Assembly: GCF_029269745.1 (NCBI RefSeq)
Contig: NZ_JARJHT010000001.1
Coordinates: 558,001 to 622,000 of the forward strand
Direction of reading: 5' to 3'
DNA: 64,000 nt
Source of the DNA: Polluticoccus soli
GTDB lineage: Bacteria > Bacteroidota > Bacteroidia > Chitinophagales > Chitinophagaceae
Under the pieces are notes generated by a model, which was not told the origin of the DNA, made no database searches, and was given only the letters and a program-made list of their open reading frames with translations. A program made the position numbers and the translations under genes. Below, in pieces: positions 50,496 through 58,555 of this stretch; the stretch's first letter is position 1, and every line of letters begins with the position of its first letter.

Positions 50496-51788
50496 ATGTT
50501 ATCAAGTTCACCATACCTGCTGTATGCAGACGGCCAGGGCAATACTTTTGAGGACACCTCCCTGTATGCAATAGGAAGAACAGGCTGGGATGCGGTTCCT
50601 GTACCTGAAGAAGATTGGATAGAGTTGCCCGATGGTGGTTCGCTGTACCAGCTACCTGATCGCAGGGGCATAGGCATCGATGTAAAGACAGGTGAAATGC
50701 GCCTTTGCGAAAAAGGATGGGCAGTAGCTGCATTTATCCCACCTGCGCACACCGGCCTTTACCTGGCCGCATTTGAAGCTATACCAGATGCTCAAACGCT
50801 TCCTTTGTTCTGCTACACCGCAGTAGGTTGGCACGACGGGAAATTCTATGTGCCTGCAGTACGCATCGAACGTGATATACGCCAGGAATGCAAAGGCTAC
50901 GATGACAACAAGATAGAGCTTGGTGTAGAACACATGCTTGAAGCTTACCCGCACAACAGGCTGGTGCAACACCTCGCTAATAACTGTGCACTCACCTACC
51001 ATTGCCCGGCAGCAAGAAACTATTTCATGGGCCGTTGGGAATGTCCAATACCTTCTTCGCCGGCATGTAACGCTAACTGTATCGGTTGCATATCTTTCCA
51101 ACCGCAAGAAGAAACCATCACTTCATCTCAAGATCGCTTGACGTTCAAACCAACTGCTGCGGAGATAGTAGAATTCACGGTTCCACACCTTGAAACTGCT
51201 CCTTACCCCATCGTAAGTTTCGGCCAGGGTTGTGAAGGTGAGCCATTGCTGATGTGGGAAACAATAAAAGAGTCTATCATCGAGATACGCAAGCATACGA
51301 AGAAAGGCAGCATTAACATTAACACCAATGGTAGCAAACCAGCGGCAGTCGAGCAGCTAATGCAAGCCGGCCTTGACAGCATTCGTGTAAGTCTCAACTC
51401 GGTAAGGCCCGAGATCTACACCAAATACTACCTGCCTAACAACTATAAGTTTGAAGACATTGTTGAAAGCATCCGCATCGTTCGCAACCATGGTGGCTGG
51501 GCTTCTATCAATTATTTCACATTCCCCGGCATGACCGACAGTGTTGATGAATATGAAGCCATGCGTGAACTGATAAAGTATACAGACCTGAGCATGATAC
51601 AGTGGCGCAACTTCAACATCGACCCTGATTGGTACCTAGGTAAACTCGGCGTTACAGACACGGGCGAATATATCGGTATCAAGCAAATGATGGAACTGCT
51701 GCACGAGGAGTTCCCGAATGTAAAATTTGGCTATTACAATCCGCCTATGGAGCGCATGCGCAATTTCGAAACAGATTTTGCACATTAA
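50496..51788 (+). CDS. radical SAM enzyme with unusual Cys-rich N-terminal region
   Basis: 430 residues from ATG 50496 (MLSSSPYLLYADGQG). Residues 1-170 form an unassigned domain (YAIGRTGWDAVPVPEEDWIEL, AAFIPPAHTGLYLAAFEAIP). A Cys-bearing segment (NNCALTYHCPAARNYFMGRWECP) leads to the canonical CxxxCxxC (Cys191, Cys195, Cys198 in ACNANCIGC), which binds the SAM-cleaving 4Fe-4S cluster. SAM-contact strands: VSFGQGCEGEPLL and NINTNGSKP, then DSIRVSLNSV. The end region WRNFNIDPDWYLGKLGV is conserved-looking. The three Cys before the motif may bind a second cluster. The reaction is unknown. Confidence 0.85.
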   Translation: MLSSSPYLLYADGQGNTFEDTSLYAIGRTGWDAVPVPEEDWIELPDGGSLYQLPDRRGIGIDVKTGEMRLCEKGWAVAAFIPPAHTGLYLAAFEAIPDAQTLPLFCYTAVGWHDGKFYVPAVRIERDIRQECKGYDDNKIELGVEHMLEAYPHNRLVQHLANNCALTYHCPAARNYFMGRWECPIPSSPACNANCIGCISFQPQEETITSSQDRLTFKPTAAEIVEFTVPHLETAPYPIVSFGQGCEGEPLLMWETIKESIIEIRKHTKKGSININTNGSKPAAVEQLMQAGLDSIRVSLNSVRPEIYTKYYLPNNYKFEDIVESIRIVRNHGGWASINYFTFPGMTDSVDEYEAMRELIKYTDLSMIQWRNFNIDPDWYLGKLGVTDTGEYIGIKQMMELLHEEFPNVKFGYYNPPMERMRNFETDFAH

Positions 51789-51824
51789 CGTAATTCTAGC
51801 ATTAGTTTAGGTATTTTAGATAAT

Positions 51825-52661
51825 ATGAACATAGCAGATCGTCATATAAACAACCGCGCAGCAGCATGGACTGTGGGCGTGCACGTGGTACTATTGCTGC
51901 TGTTCATTTTTGTCAGATATAGTTCCCCCGCAGCGCAGGAACCTTTGCAGGAACTTGGCATGGAAGTGAACCTGGGAACAGACGAAGATGGCAGTGGTGA
52001 CGATCAGCCAATGAATACAGCAGACCCCGCTGCAACAAGTGTTGCAACTACCTACAAGGCTGCCTCTGCTCCTAAGCCAGCAGCAAAGGAAATATTGCGT
52101 ACAGAAGATCGCACAGCTCCCTCGATCGCCCACACGCAAAAAGTAAAAGCAAGGGAAGTGGCAACACAACAGGCCACTTCAAGAAATACCGAACGGAGCA
52201 CCCGTCAGAATAACGATAATAATACGAACCAACGTCCGCGGTACGTCTATAATGGCGGCAACGGAACGGGCGGCAACGCCGGTCCGGCCAATATCCCCGG
52301 TCGTGGCGAAGGCAATGGGAATGGCCCCGGCGATAAAGGTATACCTGGTGGAACACCGGGTGCCAGCAATTATACAGGCACTCCTGGCAGCGGCAATGGC
52401 ATAAGTCATACGCTCAGCCGTCGCTCCATTATCGCATTTCCTCCACCTGAAGCTGAATTCAGGGAAGGTGGCAAGGTGGTCATCCGCATAACAGTCAATC
52501 AAAACGGGGTTATTACAAATAAACAGGTAGTGTCCGCCAGCAACGGCGAATTACGCGCTATTGCGCTGAGAAAGCTGGAAAAAGTAAAATTCAATAAAAG
52601 CGAAGAAGCGCCTGAAGAACAGTTTGGCAATATTACCTTTGTGTTCAAAACCCGTTCTTAA
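51825..52661 (+). CDS. TonB-like energy-transducer protein
   Basis: A 278-residue protein with a short cytoplasmic N-terminus, one membrane helix (about 13-30, AAWTVGVHVVLLLLFIFV), a long low-complexity periplasmic linker (Ser/Thr/Ala, then Asn/Gly/Pro-rich NGGNGTGGNAGPANIPGRGEGNG) and a TonB C-terminal domain (FREGGKVVIRITVNQNGVITNKQVV, LRAIALRKLEKVKF). No ExbB/ExbD partners are nearby. TonB proteins couple the proton gradient to outer-membrane transport; this one may instead be an orphan. It precedes folC by 8 bases. Confidence 0.8.
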   Translation: MNIADRHINNRAAAWTVGVHVVLLLLFIFVRYSSPAAQEPLQELGMEVNLGTDEDGSGDDQPMNTADPAATSVATTYKAASAPKPAAKEILRTEDRTAPSIAHTQKVKAREVATQQATSRNTERSTRQNNDNNTNQRPRYVYNGGNGTGGNAGPANIPGRGEGNGNGPGDKGIPGGTPGASNYTGTPGSGNGISHTLSRRSIIAFPPPEAEFREGGKVVIRITVNQNGVITNKQVVSASNGELRAIALRKLEKVKFNKSEEAPEEQFGNITFVFKTRS

Positions 52662-52669
52662 TACCCGGT

Positions 52670-54019
52670 ATGAACACACAAGCTGCTTACAACGACACGA
52701 TCGATTACTTATACGAAAGGCTGCCGCAATTTTCGAAACAAGGCGCTGCAGCTATTAAGAAAGATCTGGTAAACATAACCAGTCTTTGTGAAGCACTGGG
52801 AGAACCATATAAAAAGTTCAAATCAGTTCACATTGCCGGTACCAATGGTAAAGGAAGCACCAGCCATATGCTGGCTGCTATACTCCAGCAGTCGGGTTAT
52901 CGTGTCGGCTTGTACACTTCACCACACCTGATCGACTTCAGGGAGCGTATACGCATTGACGGTCAACAGGTGTCAAAGGATTGGGTGGTTGATTTCGTAG
53001 AAAAGAACAAGAAACTCATTGAACAGGTAGAGCCTTCATTTTTTGAAGTAACTGTTGCGATGGCTTTCCAGGCCTTTGCCGAAAATGAAGTTGATTTTGC
53101 AATAATCGAAACTGGCCTTGGCGGCCGACTGGATAGCACCAATATCATTGAGCCGATTTTGTCGATCATAACGAATATCAGCTATGATCACATGGATGTG
53201 CTCGGCAATACGCTGGAACAGATAGCTATAGAAAAAGCCGGCATCATAAAGGCGAAGGTGCCAGTTATTATCGGCCAACAACATTCGGAAACCGAACGCG
53301 TATTCTTTGAGCAGTCTATACACAAACAAAGCACATTGTATTACGCTGATGCACAGTGGGACCTCGTACGTGTAAAACAAGACCAGCAGTATCAGTATTT
53401 CAAAGCGATACACCGGGCCAAAATGGAGATGTTTGATCTGAAAACGGATCTGAAAGGCAATTACCAGGTACCTAACATCAAAACAGCACTTGCTGCGATT
53501 GACATTCTTAAAACCAACCACGGCCTTAATATATCGAAAGAGAACATAATCCTGGCACTTGGAAAAGTAAAAAGACTAACCGGGCTGAAAGGAAGATGGG
53601 ATATAGTACAACAACAACCGCTCATCATAGCCGATGTCGCTCATAACCCAGCAGGATTGAAGGAAGTACTGGCTCAATGGGACAATGTCAAAGCTAAAGA
53701 CAAACACATTGTTCTCGGGTTTGTAAAAGATAAGGACGTAAGTGCCGCACTTTCCCTTTTCCCAACTGACAACACTTATTATTTCTGCCAGGCACAAATT
53801 CCAAGGGCGCTAAATATGAATGAGCTAAAACAGTTAGCAAGCGAGAAAGGTCTTGAAGGAAAAGTATACCCTACAGTTGATGAAGCTGTAAAAGCGGCAA
53901 GGAACGCTGCAGGCAACACAGGTGCGGTGCTGATAACTGGTAGTTTCTTTATAGTTGGAGAAGGTCTTGAATATTTAAGCGTCAATAACGGCCTATTATT
54001 TCCCACGACCCTGGAATAG
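52670..54019 (+). CDS. folC: folylpolyglutamate/dihydrofolate synthase
   Basis: A 449-residue Mur-ligase-fold enzyme that adds glutamate to folates, and dihydropteroate in the bifunctional form. Motifs: P-loop VHIAGTNGKGSTSHMLAAIL, YTSPHLIDFRERI, the Mg site in IIETGLGGRLDSTN, ISYDHMDVLGNTLEQIAIEKAGIIKAKVPVIIG with the carbamylated-Lys region, and DVAHNPAGLKEVL in the C-terminal domain. The bacterial FolC type is indicated by length. Its last 24 bases overlap the convergent sugar transferase gene. Confidence 0.94.
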   Translation: MNTQAAYNDTIDYLYERLPQFSKQGAAAIKKDLVNITSLCEALGEPYKKFKSVHIAGTNGKGSTSHMLAAILQQSGYRVGLYTSPHLIDFRERIRIDGQQVSKDWVVDFVEKNKKLIEQVEPSFFEVTVAMAFQAFAENEVDFAIIETGLGGRLDSTNIIEPILSIITNISYDHMDVLGNTLEQIAIEKAGIIKAKVPVIIGQQHSETERVFFEQSIHKQSTLYYADAQWDLVRVKQDQQYQYFKAIHRAKMEMFDLKTDLKGNYQVPNIKTALAAIDILKTNHGLNISKENIILALGKVKRLTGLKGRWDIVQQQPLIIADVAHNPAGLKEVLAQWDNVKAKDKHIVLGFVKDKDVSAALSLFPTDNTYYFCQAQIPRALNMNELKQLASEKGLEGKVYPTVDEAVKAARNAAGNTGAVLITGSFFIVGEGLEYLSVNNGLLFPTTLE

Positions 54020-55420
54020 CACCATCATAGTATAGAGCATGATCTTTACATCGAGCGCGAGTGAACAGTTCTCTATATATAGCAGGTCATACTTCATACG
54101 TTCCAGCATTTCATCCACGTTTTCAGCGTAACCGTACTGCACCATACCCCACGAGGTTAAACCAGGCTTTACCTTGTGCAGATACCTATAGTGAGGATGC
54201 GTCTGGCTGATGATATCGATAAAGTGTTTGCGCTCCGGCCGTGGCCCTACCAGTGACATATCCCCCTTCAGTATATTCACGAATTGAGGTAATTCATCCA
54301 GCCTCCACTTGCGCATAAATCGGCCCCATGGCGTAATACGTGGATCTGTCTTGCTCGAAAGCGATGGACCATGACGCTCCGCATCAAGATACATCGACCG
54401 GAACTTATAGATATAGAATTCCTTTCCAAACAACCCCATCCTTTTCTGTTTATAAATAATGGGCCCATGTGAAGAGAGCGCCACTTTTATGGCGGCAAAC
54501 AAGAACACCGGCGATAGTATGATCAATGCAAAAAGTGAGATCAGAATATCCAGTGTACGCTTTACTACGCGTTGCCAGTCTGGCATCAGGTCGGGATGAA
54601 TATGGATCAATACAGCATCGTACACGTTGCTTGTTTTTACTGACCCTGAGATGATATCATACATATCAGGCAACACCTTGATCACAACTGGGCGATAGCT
54701 AAGGCGGGTCAAGATATTCTCAAGCAAATGGTGCTCGGACGAGTCCACTGCTACAACCACTTCTTCTATTTCGTGGCTATCAATAATATTTTCCAATTCT
54801 GAGAGATGACCCAACTGCGGCAAATGTTTGCTCATGCCGTTGGCCGCCTCAAGATTTGAATAGATAAATCCTTTGAAAATATTGCCGAGCACTTTGGGGC
54901 TTTCGCTTACCTGCTTGTAGATGTTCACTGCCTTCGCATTGCCACCAATGATAAGTGTATTAAATCCTACTTTGCCTCTAATGAGATTCTTCTTCACCTC
55001 TCTAAAAATAGCCAGGCGCAAAAACAGCGTAAAGCTTGTGTGGATCAAAAGGTATCGGCCTGTCATCCTAATGAAGTAGGAATAATCAGTGGCATCGTTT
55101 GCAAATACAAAAAGAGAAATGAAGATAGTGCCCAGGATACATGAGATCAACGTCCTATTAACCTCATTGAGCCTGGACTTACGGTAAAGATCGAAATAGG
55201 TACCAGACAGCAAGTATAGAAAAAGCCATCCGCCGGGCAATACTACCAGCCCAAAAACGTAATCTCTAAACCGAAGCATTTTTAATGCTTCTAAAAAACC
55301 TGTCTGTTCCAGCAACTGGTGACGATAGGTCCAGAATATCATCCACGCGGCAGCTGCTGCTACGTAATCCAGTAGCACTAATTGCCGAATCGCACGTTTT
55401 TTCAGAGGGGTAAAACGCAT
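53996..55420 (-). CDS. polyprenyl-phosphate sugar-1-phosphate transferase (WcaJ/WbaP-like)
   Basis: A 474-residue membrane enzyme that starts exopolysaccharide or O-antigen assembly by loading a sugar phosphate onto undecaprenyl phosphate. Four N-terminal helices (including YVFGLVVLPGGWLFLYLLSGTYF), a Rossmann-like CoA-binding-type region (GFNTLIIGGNAKAVNIYKQV) and a C-terminal catalytic domain: the hydrophobic LDILISLFALIILSPVFLF, KQKRMGLFGKEFYIYKFRSMYLDAE, WGRFMRKWRLDELPQFVNILKGDMSLVGPRPE, and VKPGLTSWGMVQYGYAE. All key Lys, Arg, Asp and Glu blocks are present. Downstream of the lipoprotein by 8 bases. Confidence 0.92.
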   Translation of the reverse strand: MRFTPLKKRAIRQLVLLDYVAAAAAWMIFWTYRHQLLEQTGFLEALKMLRFRDYVFGLVVLPGGWLFLYLLSGTYFDLYRKSRLNEVNRTLISCILGTIFISLFVFANDATDYSYFIRMTGRYLLIHTSFTLFLRLAIFREVKKNLIRGKVGFNTLIIGGNAKAVNIYKQVSESPKVLGNIFKGFIYSNLEAANGMSKHLPQLGHLSELENIIDSHEIEEVVVAVDSSEHHLLENILTRLSYRPVVIKVLPDMYDIISGSVKTSNVYDAVLIHIHPDLMPDWQRVVKRTLDILISLFALIILSPVFLFAAIKVALSSHGPIIYKQKRMGLFGKEFYIYKFRSMYLDAERHGPSLSSKTDPRITPWGRFMRKWRLDELPQFVNILKGDMSLVGPRPERKHFIDIISQTHPHYRYLHKVKPGLTSWGMVQYGYAENVDEMLERMKYDLLYIENCSLALDVKIMLYTMMVLFQGRGK

Positions 55421-55428
55421 GACTTATT

Positions 55429-56289
55429 TTAGAATGATACAACTTTAATATTGTCAAGCAGCACATAGCCTTCGGACAAGCCGCTGTCTAATGTTGTTTT
55501 TATCATCAGCCTATACGAGCCTGTCTGGTATTTTGCCGTGAATGCCGATAGGTCGAAATATATCTTGTTCCAGCTATCCTTAGCTTTTACTCCACCAATG
55601 TACTCAAACACGATATTACCAGACTGTGTTGTTTGCAGCCCCACTACAAATGATGTTGTTCCCTGGTAGTTGAGTTCCAGGTAAGACTTACCCTGCGTGA
55701 TGGTAAAAGGATCATTTGTAATGATCTCAGAAGACGGGTGTTTTGAATCGAGCTGGACGTAGCCAGAGCCGCCCCCCTCGAACACCCTTTCGTCTGTTAC
55801 CCTGGTAATACTGGTATCTTCAGCTTTGTCGCTATTCACCTCCACGAACCTGTTACCTATGCCGAGCTCAAAATCTTCTTTCCATTGAAATTTTGCCGAC
55901 TCCAGGTAGTTGATCTTTGGTGTAATTGAGATAGTTTTTCCCTGGGCTACGGCTATGGACGTATCATAAGTTGAAAAGAACGGATACTGTGTCTCGAAAC
56001 TGAGACCATTTAATGCAACACCGGGAATAATATTCACATCTCCCGGGCCATCCATGACTATGGGGACCGTCGCCGGCAATCGGAATGTTCCAATTGCCTG
56101 GTTGTTAAAATACACCCAGGCACTGGTCACTTTTTGTGACCCACTTCCCTCTCTCGCATAATCTTTTGTTACAAAACTGAATGAGTCTATACGTACATAT
56201 GTAGGTATACTTTCTGACGGATTAATGACATTACATCCCGATCCAGATATCAGCAACACCAAAAAAAATATCGTTAAGGCACTTCTCAT
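55429..56289 (-). CDS. lipoprotein, possible polysaccharide-associated
   Basis: 286 residues from MRSALTIFFLVLLIS (ATG 56289). A longer start at 56340 would overlap the previous stop in ATGTTTAA and is the alternative (303 residues). Lipobox SGSGC. Mature protein beta-rich: YVRIDSFSFVTKDY, AWVYFNNQAIGTFRLPATVP, GKTISITPKINY, and a C-terminal carbohydrate-module-like part (DPFTITQGKSYLELNYQG, DSWNKIYFDLSAF, GYVLLDNIKVVS). Its position between the sugar transferase and an oxidoreductase suggests an envelope polysaccharide link, by inference only. No family name is given with confidence. Confidence 0.65.
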   Translation of the reverse strand: MRSALTIFFLVLLISGSGCNVINPSESIPTYVRIDSFSFVTKDYAREGSGSQKVTSAWVYFNNQAIGTFRLPATVPIVMDGPGDVNIIPGVALNGLSFETQYPFFSTYDTSIAVAQGKTISITPKINYLESAKFQWKEDFELGIGNRFVEVNSDKAEDTSITRVTDERVFEGGGSGYVQLDSKHPSSEIITNDPFTITQGKSYLELNYQGTTSFVVGLQTTQSGNIVFEYIGGVKAKDSWNKIYFDLSAFTAKYQTGSYRLMIKTTLDSGLSEGYVLLDNIKVVSF

Positions 56290-56332
56290 TGACAATAATT
56301 GATACACTCTTTCGTTATAACGCAATTTCTGA

Positions 56333-57331
56333 TTAAACATTGTGTAATTCCCTGTGCTGACTCATCTTTTTTAGGATCTGGTGAGCAACATCCATGGCCT
56401 GGAAGCCATCATAAACAGAAACCCTTACCGGGCGGCCAGTCAAAATGCTTTGAGCAAACTCTGAAAGTTCCATTCTGATGGCATTCGTATCTTCTACTTC
56501 AGGCATCTGGACGGATATCAATTTCTGTTCCCCATTACCCATTTGGATGGGTATATCAAGCATTCCTCTTTTTGCTGTGTCATCCGTCAAACGTACAACT
56601 TCGGTTTTCTTCTCGAGAAAGTCAACACCTATATACGCATCGCGCTGGAACAGGCGCATCTTGCGCATCTTCTTGAGAGAAATGCGGCTGGATGTAAGAT
56701 TGGCAACGCATCCGTTATCAAACTCGATACGGGCATTCGCAATATCGGTTGTTTCACTGATCACGGCTACACCGCTTGCCGAAATGCGCCGTACAGGCGA
56801 TTTGACCAAATGCATCACGATGTCAATATCGTGTATCATCAGATCGAGTATCACTGACACATCGGTACCACGTGGATTGAATTGAGCAAGGCGATGGGCC
56901 TCAATGAACATAGGCTGCAACGGTTGCTCACCCAACGCAAGGTATGCAGGGTTGTAACGCTCCACGTGACCCACCTGGCATTTTACATTGGCTTCCTTTA
57001 CCAGTTGCACCAATTCAGCAGCTTCGTCAATGGAATGTGCCAGCGGTTTCTCTATAAAGAGATGCTTACACTTGGTAAGGCATTGCTTTGCGATCTCGTA
57101 ATGCGTGGTCGTGGTGGAAACAATATCCAGCGCGTCGCAGGCATCGATCAATTGCTCAACACTGTCATAACGCTTAACGTCATATTGAGAAATGGCAGAT
57201 TGTGCCTGTGAATCATCGGGATCGTAAAAACCAACAAAGATCGCGTCAGGAACCTGCAGCCACTGCTGAATATGTATCTTACCCAGGTGCCCGGCCCCAA
57301 ATACTCCGACTTTAATTCTACTGTCCTGCAA
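56333..57331 (-). CDS. Gfo/Idh/MocA family oxidoreductase
   Basis: A 332-residue NAD(P)-dependent sugar oxidoreductase. N-terminal Rossmann with KVGVFGAGHLGKIHIQQW (GxGxxG), the catalytic Lys in LFIEKPLAHSIDEA (EKP motif) and the central VGHVERYNPA, then the C-terminal domain with RGTDVSVILDLMIHDIDIVMHL (the catalytic-type D..HD). In Bacteroidota such genes often act in sugar-nucleotide processing; the partner glycosyltransferase is downstream. The substrate is not known. Confidence 0.88.
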   Translation of the reverse strand: MQDSRIKVGVFGAGHLGKIHIQQWLQVPDAIFVGFYDPDDSQAQSAISQYDVKRYDSVEQLIDACDALDIVSTTTTHYEIAKQCLTKCKHLFIEKPLAHSIDEAAELVQLVKEANVKCQVGHVERYNPAYLALGEQPLQPMFIEAHRLAQFNPRGTDVSVILDLMIHDIDIVMHLVKSPVRRISASGVAVISETTDIANARIEFDNGCVANLTSSRISLKKMRKMRLFQRDAYIGVDFLEKKTEVVRLTDDTAKRGMLDIPIQMGNGEQKLISVQMPEVEDTNAIRMELSEFAQSILTGRPVRVSVYDGFQAMDVAHQILKKMSQHRELHNV

Positions 57332-57396
57332 TGTTTATATTGGAATTTTCTCTATTTATAAGAAATGAACCGTTGCAAGATAACAAGAAATAGGCA

Positions 57397-58086
57397 CTAA
57401 ATAATACCCTCGTCCGCCATGCTTAAATAAGAGGTTCCTGCGACAATAAGATGATCGAGCAATTTAATGTCCATCCATTCCGCTGCTTCCTTCAATTTTT
57501 TGGTCAATTCTTTGTCGGCCAGGCTGGGTTGCTGGTTTCCCGAAGGGTGGTTGTGCGCAATGATCAATTTATTAGCATTGTACAAAAGCGCGTTTTTCAG
57601 GATCATTCTTATATCCGCAACCGTACCAGTCAAACCGCCACTGCTGATCATTTCGTGCCGCAATACCCGGCTCGACTGGTTCAGATACAGTACGCAGAAC
57701 ATTTCGTGGTTCAGGTCTCGCAGCAAGGGAATCACAATTTCAGCCGCATCTGCGCTTTGGGTGATAGTTGGCCGCTGCAGGCCTTCGGTTATTTGCCGGC
57801 GACGTCCTAACTCCAATGCTGCAGCAATTGTAATAGCCCTGGCCTCGCCAATACCTTTTGTCTTCTGCAGTTCGACAACACCAAGACGGCCGAGTTCGTG
57901 CAGATTGTTATGGGCGTGTCCTAACACTTCCCTGGCAAGGTCAAGTGCCGACTTTTCTTTTGTCCCGCTCGAGATCAAAATAGCCAGCAGTTCGGCGTCC
58001 GAGAGTGACACCGCACCTTTTTGCAACATCTTTTCGCGGGGTCTTTCGTCTTCCGCCCAATTTTTAATACTGTTGGACAAAACCAT
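57397..58086 (-). CDS. radC: RadC family JAB1/MPN domain protein
   Basis: A 229-residue protein of the UPF0758 family. N-terminal helix-hairpin-helix part (SNSIKNWAEDERPREKM, LSDAELLAILISSGTKEKSALDLA) and a C-terminal JAMM fold with the zinc motif in IIAHNHPSGNQQPSLADKELT (HNHPSG, Ser, Asp) plus EMFCVLYLNQSSRVL. The historic DNA-repair role of RadC is doubted and its activity is unknown. An exact TATATTTG box lies 226 bases upstream on its strand. Confidence 0.92.
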   Translation of the reverse strand: MVLSNSIKNWAEDERPREKMLQKGAVSLSDAELLAILISSGTKEKSALDLAREVLGHAHNNLHELGRLGVVELQKTKGIGEARAITIAAALELGRRRQITEGLQRPTITQSADAAEIVIPLLRDLNHEMFCVLYLNQSSRVLRHEMISSGGLTGTVADIRMILKNALLYNANKLIIAHNHPSGNQQPSLADKELTKKLKEAAEWMDIKLLDHLIVAGTSYLSMADEGII

Positions 58087-58555
58087 CTGGATAGGTATTA
58101 TACAATAAATATATGTCGTATGCGTGTTACCATCAAATTTGTTGTCGACTGCTTTCTGCCGTCCATTGTCGTTCTTCGAGATTCAAGCCGGTAATAATAT
58201 TGGGCGCGAATTTGTTACAGTTTGTTGTCGATTTGAAAGAACCATACTGCTCCTTTACTACAATTGAGAAAGCACTCCAAAGTCACAACAGACCTCACAA
58301 ATTTCACATAACAAATATACAAATAAAATAACATTTCACCAAGTCAACTTTAAAAGACAGTCAGTAATAGTAGATACATTAATATTATACTTATCTTGGG
58401 CTACGACACTTAGAAAATTGATTATATAAGAAGTTACCCGTAATTTTATGAGGTAGTTAATTATTTAAAAGTCAATAGGATAAGGGCTGTGCACCGTTTA
58501 GGCGCAACGAGCGTATTCCGCCACCATTTGAAACATTTAGGCACTTGTACACTTG
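58087..58555. other. 469-base intergenic region, promoter candidates only
   Basis: AT-rich gap between the divergent RadC (-) and PAS kinase (+) genes. The only clear signal is a TATATTTG box on the - strand at 58312-58319. The + frame 58113-58331 shows no protein-like features. No hairpin or RNA gene is recognised. Confidence 0.5.
58312..58319 (-). promoter_or_regulatory. TAnnTTTG box 226 bases upstream of radC
   Basis: On the - strand the sequence reads TATATTTG. If used, the radC mRNA would have a leader of over 200 bases, or a short RNA starts here. Confidence 0.35.
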
